Of a stretch of DNA of 34,382 bases, positions 1 through 8,028 are shown one piece after another. The translations under genes were made by a program, and so were the position numbers. The stretch comes from Syntrophobacteraceae bacterium. Its GTDB lineage: Bacteria; Desulfobacterota; Syntrophobacteria; Syntrophobacterales; Syntrophobacteraceae. Within the stretch, counting starts at the first letter, position 1. The number at the start of each line of letters is the position of its first letter. The stretch lies in contig PXBG01000021.1 in assembly GCA_003566995.1 (NCBI GenBank), forward strand, positions 1-34,382, written 5' to 3'. Under the pieces are notes generated by a model that was not told where the DNA came from, did not search any database, and saw only the letters and a program-made list of their open reading frames with translations.

Positions 1-1
1 C

Positions 2-301
2 GTGACGGATGGCACCATCCTCCTGGGAATAGGGGGCCCTGCCGCCTTTGCCATGGGGGAGAAGCTCACGGCCCTTAATCTTCTGAGAAAGGACCGGGAA
101 GCCCCTTTCGTTCTGCAGGGGCCTCTCGCCCACGTTCCCTGCACCCTTGCCGTGCTGAAAACGTGGGAGAACAGCGGCGCTTTCCTGGTGGCCTGCTCGC
201 GCGGGTACGCGCAGGACATGGTCCATGCTGTCATGGATGCGGGGGGAGAGTGGGGGCTGAGGCCCGGAGGCGAGAAAGCCTTTCACCGCTTCCTGGGTTG
301 A
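2..301 (+). CDS. C-terminal part of a probable GcvT-like (aminomethyltransferase/sarcosine oxidase-type) protein, 5' truncated
   Basis: About 99 residues are visible before the TGA at 299-301, and the frame is open to the window edge, so the gene very likely begins upstream. A GTG at position 2 is only the first possible start inside the window. The pattern 'ILLGIGGPAAFAMGEKL', then 'VPCTLAVL', then 'AGGEWGLRPGGEKAF' resembles the folate-binding fold of glycine cleavage T-protein and sarcosine oxidase alpha/gamma relatives, in which a 'GP-A---L-KL' turn and a late 'AG---GL-P-G' turn recur. That match is from memory of the family, not from a search. Catalytic residues cannot be judged from this fragment. 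The next gene runs in the opposite direction, so this is the last gene of its transcript. Confidence 0.45.
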   Translation: MTDGTILLGIGGPAAFAMGEKLTALNLLRKDREAPFVLQGPLAHVPCTLAVLKTWENSGAFLVACSRGYAQDMVHAVMDAGGEWGLRPGGEKAFHRFLG

Positions 302-368
302 TGGGAAGAGTGCATGCAGGGCAGAGTTCAAAGGTCCCTCCTCAGTGTGTGGCATAGGTGAGCTCCTG

Positions 369-1403
369 TCAGAGCAGGCTATCCAGCAAGGCTTCCATGG
401 CTTGTTCAAGTTGGTCGAGGTTCTCGCTCATTTTGATTTTGATGCTCATGCGATCGGCCACGGGCTGGAGCTGCTGCAGGGCTTCTTCCGAAGGGACGCG
501 AATTTCCCTGGGAAGGCCATTGTTCTCTTCCGCAGTTTTCAGAAAAAGCTCCTGGAATTTTTCCCGGTGAGATGAGAGATGACTCACATCCACACCGAGC
601 ACCCTTCCGCTCTTGTGATCCACAATGAGGGAAACGCAGGGATAGAAGGGCTTCTCGTCGCCCTCCTGAATGGGAATGGGTGCCAGAAAAAAGCCGATCT
701 CCCAGGTTCCCCCGGGCTTGAGATTCAGGTTCCTGATCTTTTGAGCACGAAGCTCGTTGAAGATGCCATTGAAGGCTGGTTCCAAAGACGGGGGCGGGGG
801 CTGGACCCATTCGTCGTGCCAGGCATAGCGGTTCCCATGGGGATGGGGTGTGCGCACGAGGATACCCTCTTTTTTATTTGGAGGAACAAGGCTCTGCGGG
901 TTTTTGCGGCATCGCATGGCCACCTCCCGGGCCTGTTCAAGGGCCAGGCGGAGAAAGAAGGCTTCTTCCTCATTGAGAAACCAGGCCAGATACCCCGGTT
1001 CGTAGCGGCGGAAAAGGGGCCATGAGGAGGGACCCCGAAAGCGCAGTCCCAGGTCCTTGATCACCTGCAGGTCCTCCGACTCAAGGGAATCCTTTCCTTC
1101 AAAGGATGCCATGAGGCAGTCCAGCGACAAGACCGCTTCAAAAGCTTCCAGTTCACCGGAAGCCATTTTTTCATATCCCTGCAGTCCGCCCTCGCCCAGG
1201 TAGACCCCCAGTGAAAAATGCTCCCCCAGGGCGCCCGTGATGACGCAATAGCCGATTTCTCCGTTCGCCGGGTTCCGAACGCCGAAAACATTTTCCTCCT
1301 GCATCCATTCCCAGGGTTTGAGATTTCTGAAAGCCAGCGCAGCGCGGTAAAGACCTTCCCACGCCTCCAGGTCGGGCTGTTTTTTGTGGAGAGTATTCAT
1401 CAT
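369..1403 (-). CDS. DUF7309/DUF6930-type conserved hypothetical protein
   Basis: This 344-residue soluble protein has no signal peptide or membrane segment. The N-terminal half carries 'LKPWEWMQEENVFGVRNP' followed by 'GEIGYCVITGALGEHFSLG', and then an acidic, aromatic-rich stretch. I recognise this pattern from a family of uncharacterised proteins (DUF7309) that pair it with a C-terminal DUF6930-like domain, here about residues 200-340 with 'GRVLGVDVSHLSSH' and 'LPREIRVPSEEALQQLQPVA'. The function is unknown. Two adjacent ATG codons lie at the start (1403 and 1400), preceded on the minus strand by a weak AAGGTG-like ribosome site. The gene converges on the fragment at 2-301, and its 5' end overlaps no other real gene. 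The reading frame is intact. Confidence 0.75.
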   Translation of the reverse strand: MMNTLHKKQPDLEAWEGLYRAALAFRNLKPWEWMQEENVFGVRNPANGEIGYCVITGALGEHFSLGVYLGEGGLQGYEKMASGELEAFEAVLSLDCLMASFEGKDSLESEDLQVIKDLGLRFRGPSSWPLFRRYEPGYLAWFLNEEEAFFLRLALEQAREVAMRCRKNPQSLVPPNKKEGILVRTPHPHGNRYAWHDEWVQPPPPSLEPAFNGIFNELRAQKIRNLNLKPGGTWEIGFFLAPIPIQEGDEKPFYPCVSLIVDHKSGRVLGVDVSHLSSHREKFQELFLKTAEENNGLPREIRVPSEEALQQLQPVADRMSIKIKMSENLDQLEQAMEALLDSLL

Positions 1404-1554
1404 AGCTGTTCACACCTTTATCTTTTTCGTCTGGAGACACACGCAATTCAGATCCATGTTGTTCAAACATTGCAGATTGTTTACCATGGGTCAACAGCGA
1501 TTGAGGACAATCCGGATCACTTTCATTGACACGATTAACCACAGAGACGGGGGC

Positions 1555-2475
1555 ATGTTGAGCTTCAGACTGCATCAGGTGTGCACTTTCCCGATGGTGC
1601 TGATGGGGGCCCTGTTCACGTTCCTGTTTCCTTCTTTTGCCGGGGAGAAGGCGGAGGGCAGGACAGAGCATGAGGTCGAGGCCGTCATCCTTCAGGTGGA
1701 TTCGCATGGTGTCTATGTTCCCGGGAAAATCTTCTACTGGGATGAGGGCCAGGGCAGAAGGTCCATGGAACGATTGCGGGAGAAGGCCCAAAACCTGAGA
1801 AACAGGAGAGCGACCATCACCTACTCCATCGAGGAGGATTCACCGGAAGATGGAAGGCCCCTCCTTGTGACCCTCGAGGGCTCCGGGGACAGGGCCCTTT
1901 CAAGGGCAGCGGCGGACTATGGACCGCAGGGACCGAAACCGTGGGATTCGGCGAACAGGGGCGGCCAGTATGTGGTGATCGGGGACACGGGGGCCATGGG
2001 TGCAACCGGGCGTGGAGTGACCGGGGATGATGCGGTGGTCGGCTCAGCTTCCCAATCTTCGCCCCTTTCGGGGGCTTCCTCCATCACCCGGGAAGAGGTG
2101 ACCGGCTTCATTCAAAACCTGCTCAACCTGAATAACAACAAAGCCCTTGACGCGATCATGGAACACTATGGGGACGAGGTGGATCACCATACCCACGGCC
2201 TGATGACCCGGGATGAGGTGAGGAAGGACATGATCCGGTTCTTTGACAGTTGGGACAGGGTTTTCACCGGCCTGCAGGGGGAAGTGGCGATGATCGTCAC
2301 CGATGAGCGCCATGTGAGGATCGTCAGGTTCCTGTCCCGGTTTCATTGGAGAAGCTCTGAGAAATCGGTCAAAGGTGTGGCGGAAAATATCTGGACCCTT
2401 CGTCGTGAGGCCAATGGCCTGAAGCTGGTGGGAGTCCGTCAGGATGTCCTCAGCCGTGAGGTTCTTCCCCCCTGA
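1555..2475 (+). CDS. Secreted SnoaL/NTF2-like domain protein
   Basis: The frame is open further upstream, but I chose ATG 1555 because the next residues form a typical Sec signal peptide: a hydrophobic core around residues 9-27 and a likely cut after Ala29 (PSFA|GEK). The mature protein is about 277 residues. Its first part, to about residue 110, has short beta-rich segments ('VEAVILQVDSHGVYV', 'ATITYSIEED'). A low-complexity Gly/Ser linker follows. The last 115 residues ('REEVTGFIQNLLNLNN' to 'KLVGVRQDVLSRE') look like a SnoaL/NTF2-like fold, which often binds small ligands or acts as a dimerisation domain. No catalytic residue can be named, and the role in the envelope is unknown. The gene ends 9 bases from the convergent stop of the PPC gene. 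Confidence 0.65.
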   Translation: MLSFRLHQVCTFPMVLMGALFTFLFPSFAGEKAEGRTEHEVEAVILQVDSHGVYVPGKIFYWDEGQGRRSMERLREKAQNLRNRRATITYSIEEDSPEDGRPLLVTLEGSGDRALSRAAADYGPQGPKPWDSANRGGQYVVIGDTGAMGATGRGVTGDDAVVGSASQSSPLSGASSITREEVTGFIQNLLNLNNNKALDAIMEHYGDEVDHHTHGLMTRDEVRKDMIRFFDSWDRVFTGLQGEVAMIVTDERHVRIVRFLSRFHWRSSEKSVKGVAENIWTLRREANGLKLVGVRQDVLSREVLPP

Positions 2476-2484
2476 TGGAGCGCC

Positions 2485-2934
2485 TCAGTCAGGCACTTCA
2501 AGAAGCTCCATTCCCGTCTGGGGGTTTTTCTTCCTCAAGGCTCCCGTGCCAACGATTTCCAGGATCACCGCTTCCGCCACGAGCCAGACAGGGACGCCCG
2601 TGCGGGTGCAGCCGATGGTGGCGTGGCCCTCCCTTCCGATCCCGGCGTGCATGTGCAGAACCGGCCGGTCCTCCTCGTTTCTGAAAAGGGTCCCCAGGGC
2701 CAGGATTTCCTGGTTTCCCGTGAAAGCGTGTGTCATGGGGATGACCTGATCCCCCCGGTTCATTTCAGGGCCCACCACCACACGGCTTCCATCGGCAGCT
2801 CCTCCCAGGTAGAGAACCGTGGCGGCTTCGATGCCCTTTTCCGAGGCGAAACTTTCCAGGGTGTCGGGCAGCCTGTCTCCCTCTTCCATTCTCAGGACAA
2901 AGACGCGTCCCATTTTTCCTTCACTGTACTGCAT
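2485..2934 (-). CDS. PPC/DUF296 domain protein
   Basis: This 149-residue protein is a stand-alone PPC (plant and prokaryote conserved, DUF296) domain. It begins with 'GRVFVLRMEEGDRLPDTLESF' and ends with the metal-site-like block 'VLHMHAGIGREGHATIGC', whose His residues and Gly-Arg-Glu-Gly are the family signature. PPC proteins form trimers. Bacterial single-domain members have no firmly established function, while in plants the domain is fused to AT-hooks and binds DNA-associated partners. A longer frame reaches 3048, but the ATG at 2934 is preceded on the minus strand by a clear AAGGAG 9 bases upstream, which fixes the start. It converges with the secreted SnoaL-like gene. Confidence 0.82.
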   Translation of the reverse strand: MQYSEGKMGRVFVLRMEEGDRLPDTLESFASEKGIEAATVLYLGGAADGSRVVVGPEMNRGDQVIPMTHAFTGNQEILALGTLFRNEEDRPVLHMHAGIGREGHATIGCTRTGVPVWLVAEAVILEIVGTGALRKKNPQTGMELLEVPD

Positions 2935-3491
2935 GGCTTTTGACTCCTTGTGAAGTGAAGTGTGGCATCCTTTCCACCAAGCCGTGAAGCGGGGAAAGGT
3001 GCATGGGGCTTTCAGCACGAACAGCCGCAAATGACGTGAACGTGGCACATTATCCGGCTGCCAGCATGCCAGAATGAAGGAGCCGCCGCAACGGTGAACA
3101 GCAGTTTGACGGATTCACTTTCCCGATTGACAGGGGCATGGCCGAAACGTAAACATGGAAACAAGTCTGGGCAGCCCGTTCACATTCCGGATAGCGATGC
3201 CGAATTGGTGGAGGCTCATGCGGGCAGTGCGCGCGGAAAAGACAGCGCCACCAGGAAAGCGCTCTGCTTGAACAACGCGGGGAGCCATTCATGATTTTTT
3301 ATGGGTTGACGTTATCAGGGCCGGGGAGACTGCAAAGAAATTGTCACCGCCATGCTCCACATGGCCCAGGGAAGGGAGGCGGCTCTTTCCGTCTATGAAG
3401 ACCTCGTCAATTCCTGCTGGAAAATAAGGAGGTGAGCCGGCCGGGGGGGAGCGGGTGACAGATTCCGGTCGAGGAGATATGGGGAGGAACG
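2935..3491. other. Gene-poor divergent intergenic region
   Basis: This 557-base stretch separates the divergent PPC and ferritin-like genes and should contain both promoters. On the plus strand there is a perfect -35-like TTGACA at 3127-3132, followed after 17 bases by a poor -10 (TAAACA), so it is only a weak candidate. A short plus-strand frame at 3310-3435, with an ATG at 3352, reads 'MLHMAQGREAALSVYEDL' and onward. It has protein-like composition but no ribosome site and may be a remnant. Nothing else is supported. Confidence 0.4.
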
Positions 3492-3953
3492 ATGTTCACG
3501 GTCAGAGACATTTATGATCTTGCCATAAGAATAGAAGAAAACGGCGAACGCTTCTACCGCCAGGCCATGGGGGAAGTTTCAAGTCCCCGTTTGAAGAAGC
3601 TGCTCCAGTGGAACGCGGATGAAGAAGTGGAACACCGGGAATTTTTCAAGGAGAAAAAAAATGCTCTCCGGGACCCCCAAGACATGGAGGATGAACTGGC
3701 AGAGCAGATGAGCGGTTTTGTCCTGAGGGACGCTGTCTCAGACCATGCCTTTTCCCTCGAAGAGGTTGATTTTTCAAGGATTGCCGATGAGAGGGAACTC
3801 ATTCGCAAGGCCATTGGATTTGAGGAGGACAGCATCACTTTCTACGAGATCATCGGAAGCTTCATCACCGATCCCGTGACTCTTGAGGAAATCGAAAACA
3901 TCAAGGCGGAGGAAAAGAAGCACATCACCCTTCTGGAAGATCTTCTGGAATGA
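3492..3953 (+). CDS. Ferritin-like/rubrerythrin-family diiron protein
   Basis: This 153-residue, all-helical protein has two repeats of the ferritin-like diiron pattern. 'IEENGERFYRQA' (about residues 14-25) is followed by 'DEEVEHREFF', and 'FEEDSITFYEIIG' by 'AEEKKHITLLEDL' at the C-terminus, giving paired Glu and Glu-x-x-His ligands. It lacks the C-terminal rubredoxin Cys4 domain of classical rubrerythrin. Relatives in anaerobes reduce peroxide or handle iron, and a peroxide-defence role is a reasonable but unproven inference here. The start is well supported by GGGAGG 6 bases upstream of ATG 3492. It is the first gene of a five-gene plus-strand run, and its stop lies 59 bases before the chosen LUD start. 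Confidence 0.85.
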   Translation: MFTVRDIYDLAIRIEENGERFYRQAMGEVSSPRLKKLLQWNADEEVEHREFFKEKKNALRDPQDMEDELAEQMSGFVLRDAVSDHAFSLEEVDFSRIADERELIRKAIGFEEDSITFYEIIGSFITDPVTLEEIENIKAEEKKHITLLEDLLE

Positions 3954-4012
3954 ACCCATATGAACACCCGGTGCATCTTCCGTTCATAGCGAAAATCATG
4001 GAAAGGGGTCAC

Positions 4013-4666
4013 ATGGACAAACCAATGGATCAATACTGGAAGGCACGTCTGGCAGAGGTCAAAAAAGCTCTGCAGAGCAACAACTTTGAAGTTTACCTGG
4101 CTGGTGACGTTCAGGAGGCCAAAAGGATTGTGGTTGAAGAAATCCTACCCGGGACGGAAGCCAAATCCATATCCTGGGGAGGATCCTCCACTCTGGTGAA
4201 CATGGGGTTGCTGGATACCCTGAAAAACCTGGAGGGCATCCAAACGATCGACACCTTTGACAGCACCGTTTCACCCGAAGAGAGGCTCGAAAGAAGACGG
4301 CAGGCCCTCCTGGTGGACTTGTTCATAACGGGAACCAATGCGGTCACGGAATCGGGGAAACTGGTCAACCTGGACATGTTCGGCAACCGCGTGGCCGCCA
4401 TCACCTTCGGCCCCAGGAATGTGGTCCTTCTTGTGGGCTGCAACAAGATCGTTCCCGACCTGGAAGAAGCCATGCTACGGGTGAAGAACTACACGGCGCC
4501 CTTGAATGCCATGCGCCTCGACAAGAAAACCCCTTGCGCCAAAACATCCTACTGTGAGGACTGCGGCAGTCCCGATCGCATTTGCAACAGCTGGACCATC
4601 ACGGAAAAATCTTTTCCCCCCGGAAGGATCAAGGTGGTGCTCATTCGGGAAGAACTGGGCATTTGA
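4013..4666 (+). CDS. LUD-domain protein (LutC/YkgG, DUF162 family)
   Basis: This 217-residue protein is from the LUD (lactate utilisation) family. Recognisable parts are the opening 'WKARLAEVKKALQSNNFEVYLA', the central 'ISWGGSSTLVNMGLLD', and 'FITGTNAVTESGKLVNLD'. The C-terminus carries the Cys-rich 'TSYCEDCGSPDRICNSW' seen in stand-alone members of anaerobes. Some LUD proteins belong to the LutABC lactate dehydrogenase, but no lutA or lutB is adjacent, so a lactate role is not supported by context. An ATG at 3950 would overlap the previous stop as ATGA. I prefer ATG 4013 because AAAGGGG lies just upstream and the family normally starts at this point. Confidence 0.85.
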   Translation: MDKPMDQYWKARLAEVKKALQSNNFEVYLAGDVQEAKRIVVEEILPGTEAKSISWGGSSTLVNMGLLDTLKNLEGIQTIDTFDSTVSPEERLERRRQALLVDLFITGTNAVTESGKLVNLDMFGNRVAAITFGPRNVVLLVGCNKIVPDLEEAMLRVKNYTAPLNAMRLDKKTPCAKTSYCEDCGSPDRICNSWTITEKSFPPGRIKVVLIREELGI

Positions 4667-4702
4667 GAAACATGCGGGCGTTTTGTTCAAAGGCTTTGGC
4701 CA

Positions 4703-5443
4703 ATGGTTCTTCGTGAAGCTGATCTGGAAATCCTCAGGGAGCTTGGCCTGACGCACACCGTTCGCGAGAGCAAGAAGGCGCGGCGGATCATTTTGAAGGT
4801 TCTTGCCGGCCCCCGATTGGAGGTGGTCATTCCCGCCGGTCTCGATCACCGGCGTGTCCCGGAAATACTCGCCCGCAAGAAGGACTGGCTCGCTCAGGCG
4901 GTGAAGGGGATGGGAAACGCAGGAGCGGCGAAGAAGGAAGGCTGGACGCTGCCGCGGGAAATCCCCTTGAGGGCCATCCACCGGCGGGTGCTGGTGGCTG
5001 GCGAAATGAAAAGAACGGGCATGGTTCACCTGGAAGAGCAAGGAGAGTCAAAAATCTTCATTTCCGGTGAAATTCAGCACGAGCAGTTGGGCCGCAGCAT
5101 TCTGCATCAGTGGATGCGCCATCAGGCAGAGCTGCATCTGCCTCCCTGGCTTCAGCGGGTGAGCCGGGAGACGGGCCTGGGGTTTCAAAAGGTTCAGGTT
5201 CGCCGGCAGAAGACGAGGTGGGGAAGCTGTTCGGCCAGGGGCACCATCAGCCTCAATGAGAAACTCCTCTTTCTGCCCCCTCACCTGGTGCGCTACATCA
5301 TGATTCATGAACTCTGCCATCTGACGCACCTCAACCATTCCGCCCGGTTCTGGAACCTGGTCTCCCGCTTTGAACCCCAATGGAGAGAACTGGACCGTTC
5401 CATCACGCAAGCAGGCGGCCTGGTGCCTTCATGGGCTCACTGA
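4703..5443 (+). CDS. YgjP-type M48-like zinc metallopeptidase (DUF45)
   Basis: This 246-residue predicted cytoplasmic metalloprotease belongs to the YgjP/WLM-related family. The zinc motif is His202-Glu203-x-x-His206 ('HELCHLTHLNHSARFW'), with a further His at 212 and the Phe-Trp that follow in this family. Other family blocks are 'SKKARRIILKV' near the N-terminus and 'QKTRWGSCSARGTISLNEKL' just before the active site. The physiological substrate of such proteins is not established. There is no signal peptide. The gene starts 36 bases after the LUD gene, with a modest AAGG ribosome site, and is probably co-transcribed with it. Confidence 0.88.
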   Translation: MVLREADLEILRELGLTHTVRESKKARRIILKVLAGPRLEVVIPAGLDHRRVPEILARKKDWLAQAVKGMGNAGAAKKEGWTLPREIPLRAIHRRVLVAGEMKRTGMVHLEEQGESKIFISGEIQHEQLGRSILHQWMRHQAELHLPPWLQRVSRETGLGFQKVQVRRQKTRWGSCSARGTISLNEKLLFLPPHLVRYIMIHELCHLTHLNHSARFWNLVSRFEPQWRELDRSITQAGGLVPSWAH

Positions 5444-5487
5444 TTTGTGCACCTGGTCATGGGGCTGCGGATTTTCTATAGGTCATC

Positions 5488-6219
5488 ATGCGTCTGGCTG
5501 TCATATCCGACATTCACGGGAACCTGGAGGCCTTTCTTGCGGTCCTGAAGGATTTGGATCGGGAAAAGCCCGATCTTGTGGTTTCTCTGGGAGACAATGT
5601 GGGCTATGGAGCGCAGCCGGAAGAGGTTCTCGAACTTATTCGGGACCGGAAAATTCCCTCGGTCATGGGCAACCACGAGCTGGCCGTGGCTCAACTGGCC
5701 GACCGGTCCTGGTTCAACCCCTCGGCATTGCTTTCCGTGGACATCACCCGAGGGCTTCTCTCGGAAAAATCCCTTCGCTACATTCGAACTCTACCCTCTC
5801 ATATGATTCTGGCTCACTGCTTCTTTGTCCATGGCTTTCCCCCTGATTCCGCCTTCACCTATCTTTTTCAGGTCGAAGATGAGCACCTGGAAGCGGCTTT
5901 TGAGGGCCTTGGACAGTCCCTCTGTTTCGTGGGACACACGCACGAACTGGTGAAGGCTTATTGTGATGGCGGGAACTGCCGCCGGGAAGATCTCACCTGC
6001 GGTTTCATGCCCTTGAGCGCTGCGGTAAAGTGGATCATCAACGCAGGGAGTGTGGGGCAGCCCAGGGATGGCGACCGCCGGGCAAAATATGTGATCTGGG
6101 ACGAAGAAAGGCGAATTTTGAACGTCAGGTGCATTCCTTACGACGTGGAGTCTGCAGCCCGGAAAATCCTTCGGCGCGGTTTTCCTGCGGTCAATGCGCA
6201 ACGGATACGTATGGGATGA
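5488..6219 (+). CDS. Calcineurin-like metallophosphoesterase (YfcE/diadenosine tetraphosphatase-like)
   Basis: This 243-residue soluble phosphoesterase carries all the dimetal motifs of the superfamily in order: Asp8-x-His10 (SDIHGN), Gly35-Asp36 (SLGDNVGYG), Gly61-Asn62-His63-Glu64, a later 'FVHGFP', and 'VGHTHELV'. The 'NAGSVGQPRDGDRRAKYVIWD' block near residue 190 is typical of members acting on nucleotides or phosphodiesters, but the substrate cannot be told from sequence. The ribosome site is weak. It is 44 bases downstream of the metallopeptidase and 104 bases upstream of a Ser/Thr kinase. A phosphatase-kinase pairing is possible, but the superfamily is broad and proximity is the only evidence. 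Confidence 0.87.
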   Translation: MRLAVISDIHGNLEAFLAVLKDLDREKPDLVVSLGDNVGYGAQPEEVLELIRDRKIPSVMGNHELAVAQLADRSWFNPSALLSVDITRGLLSEKSLRYIRTLPSHMILAHCFFVHGFPPDSAFTYLFQVEDEHLEAAFEGLGQSLCFVGHTHELVKAYCDGGNCRREDLTCGFMPLSAAVKWIINAGSVGQPRDGDRRAKYVIWDEERRILNVRCIPYDVESAARKILRRGFPAVNAQRIRMG

Positions 6220-6323
6220 GCCCTTCCCAACTTCACTGTTTTTACCTCCTTTCCCTTGCCACGTGAATAGGGGGCATGCCTCGCCCTGCATGGACATCTG
6301 CAGGGGACAAACAGGGATGAATC

Positions 6324-7727
6324 TTGAAAAAAGTCGGCAAGTACGAAATCTGTGGATTACTGGGCAAAGGTGGCATGGGCAAAGTCTATAAGGCGCGTCT
6401 GCCCTTTGCGGAAAAAATTGTGGCTCTCAAGCTCCTCATGCCCCACCCGCATCTGCTGGATCTTTTGGGGGAGCAGGAACTGCGAAGCGTCTTCACGGCT
6501 GAAGCGAAAACCATGTGTGCCTTGCAGCATCCCAATGTGGCGGACATTCTGGATTTTGACCACCATGAGGGGACACCCTTTTTCACCATGGACTACCACC
6601 ACCAGAATCTGGGAAGCGTCCTGGGAGAGAAGGCCCGGGTGGAAGAGCCCACCAGGATTTTGCCACTTCACAAGGCGATTGGTTATACGGAACAGGTGCT
6701 TCGGGGGCTCGGTCGCCTGCATCGTTCAGGAATCATTCATCGTGATGTGAAACCTTTCAACTTGCTCCTGGACGCGTCGGATCATCTCAAGATCACCGAT
6801 TTCGGTTTTTCAAAGCTGCGGGGCGAATACCGCTCCTATCCTTCCGGCCTCGTGCTCGGTTCTCCCTTTTACGCGGCTCCGGAACAGGAGAAAGATCCGG
6901 AAAGTGTCGATCCTTCATCCGATCTGTATTCCCTGGGTGTGATTTTGTATCGTATGCTCGTGGGACTCCTGCCCCAGGAGCATCTGGTGCGGCCGAGTGA
7001 AGTTCATCCCGAAACGGATGCTTCCTGGGATCAGTTCGTGTTCAGGGCCATTGAAGGGGACCGGTCCGGGCGCTTTGGCAGTGCGGGGGAAATGCTGGAA
7101 GTGCTGGAGGTCCTCAAAACATCCTGGGCGAAGAGGCGGGAAGAAGCGTGTTTTTTCCCTGAAACGCACCAGGAGGGGGAGGTGAGTGCCGGCCTGGAGG
7201 GAGCAACGGGGAGTTTGCGGTTGAGATCACGGCCCCTGAAGGTCAGGCCCGGGGATGCTCCCCGTGTCTTCGACTGTGACGAACTGGGACGCCCCCTGGT
7301 GCACACAGCCAATGATTTCCGTGTGGAAGGGGAGGGCTCTGAGGAACTGGTGCATGATGACACCACGGGCCTGCTGTGGCAAAGGGAAGGTTCGTCTGAG
7401 CCGCTGGACTGGGAAGGAGCGCGCCGGTACATGGAGGAACTCAATGAAGAAAACTTCGGAGGTTTTTCCCGCTGGAGGCTTCCCACGATCAACGAGTGGT
7501 TTTCCCTCCTGAAGCCTTTGACGGAGAGTTCCCGCCACTGTCTTTCGGGGCCCTTTCCCATGGATGAAAAGTGGTACTGGTCTTGCGACCGGAAATCATA
7601 TTCCGCTGCATGGTATGTGGACCTGGAGCTGGGGTATGCCCATTGGGGGGACTTCACCAACCTTTACGGTGTCCGGGCCGTTTGCTTCCCTGACAGGGGC
7701 AAGGGGGTGCGTGGAATTAAAAAGTGA
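6324..7727 (+). CDS. Ser/Thr protein kinase fused to a DUF1566 (Lcl C-terminal-like) domain
   Basis: This 467-residue protein has an N-terminal Hanks-type kinase domain (about residues 7-275). Its motifs are the Gly-rich loop 'GLLGKGGMGKVYKA', ATP lysine Lys36, the catalytic loop 'HRDVKPFN' with Asp141, the metal-binding Asp159-Phe-Gly, and 'APEQEKDPESVDPSSDLYSLG'. All catalytic residues are present, so it should be active. After a charged linker, residues about 340-460 form a DUF1566 domain ('TTGLLWQREGS', 'GGFSRWRLPTINEWFSLL', 'WYWSCDRKS', 'YGVRAVCF'), a module otherwise common in exported Gly/Trp-rich proteins. There is no membrane segment, so both halves are predicted to be cytoplasmic. 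The start is TTG at 6324 with AGGGA upstream. The stop codon overlaps the first bases of a strong hairpin. Confidence 0.9.
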   Translation: MKKVGKYEICGLLGKGGMGKVYKARLPFAEKIVALKLLMPHPHLLDLLGEQELRSVFTAEAKTMCALQHPNVADILDFDHHEGTPFFTMDYHHQNLGSVLGEKARVEEPTRILPLHKAIGYTEQVLRGLGRLHRSGIIHRDVKPFNLLLDASDHLKITDFGFSKLRGEYRSYPSGLVLGSPFYAAPEQEKDPESVDPSSDLYSLGVILYRMLVGLLPQEHLVRPSEVHPETDASWDQFVFRAIEGDRSGRFGSAGEMLEVLEVLKTSWAKRREEACFFPETHQEGEVSAGLEGATGSLRLRSRPLKVRPGDAPRVFDCDELGRPLVHTANDFRVEGEGSEELVHDDTTGLLWQREGSSEPLDWEGARRYMEELNEENFGGFSRWRLPTINEWFSLLKPLTESSRHCLSGPFPMDEKWYWSCDRKSYSAAWYVDLELGYAHWGDFTNLYGVRAVCFPDRGKGVRGIKK

Positions 7728-7756
7728 ACAGGCCGAAGCATTGCTTCGGCCTGTTC
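7726..7756 (-). terminator. Strong hairpin terminator, best oriented for the minus strand
   Basis: A perfect 14-bp stem (GAACAGGCCGAAGC with its complement) closes a 3-base loop. On the minus strand it is followed by ACTTTTTAA, a short U-rich tail. On the plus strand no T-run follows. It therefore fits best as the terminator of the small minus-strand gene ending at 7795, though it may also stop transcription from the kinase gene, whose stop codon it overlaps. Confidence 0.75.
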
Positions 7757-7794
7757 AATCACTGCCGTTTTGCTCGATACCTGTCACTGAGCTG

Positions 7795-8028
7795 TCAACT
7801 TTCGTCTTCCACCTCCACCTCGGACCCGAAATCTCTCACCCATTCGGGATGCAGCCGGTCGAAGCGAACATCGCCGCCCCCACCCAGCATGTCTGCGTAG
7901 GATTCGTGGCCAAAATGGGTCATCCAGAGAGGACGTCCCTGCTTTCTCAGTGGGAAATATTCAGTTCGAACATTTTTGTACTCCTTTTCAGAAGGATGTT
8001 CGTTCCATTTTGTGTCGCCTTTTGACAA
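7795..8028 (-). CDS. Small hypothetical protein
   Basis: The 77-residue frame reads 'KWNEHPSEKEYKNVRTEYFPLR' onward, with a Gly-rich centre ('MLGGGGDVRFDRLHPEW') and an acidic tail ending 'SEVEVEDES'. I do not recognise a family. It has balanced charge and no signal peptide, membrane segment or Cys. The only available start is TTG 8028, directly after an in-frame stop and without a clear ribosome site, so the true start could be internal. Support for a real gene comes from the protein-like composition and from the strong hairpin with a minus-strand U-tail 38 bases beyond its stop. Confidence 0.45.
   Translation of the reverse strand: MSKGDTKWNEHPSEKEYKNVRTEYFPLRKQGRPLWMTHFGHESYADMLGGGGDVRFDRLHPEWVRDFGSEVEVEDES

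Noticed and set aside
3041..3062. TGGCAC followed by GGCTGC, resembling a sigma54 -24/-12 promoter
   Set aside because: The distance between the GG and GC pairs is 11 rather than 10 bases and the -12 half is poor, so I do not call it.
3094..3294. 66-codon plus-strand frame between the PPC and ferritin-like genes
   Set aside because: It has no ribosome site and no family resemblance, and its composition is unlike its neighbours.
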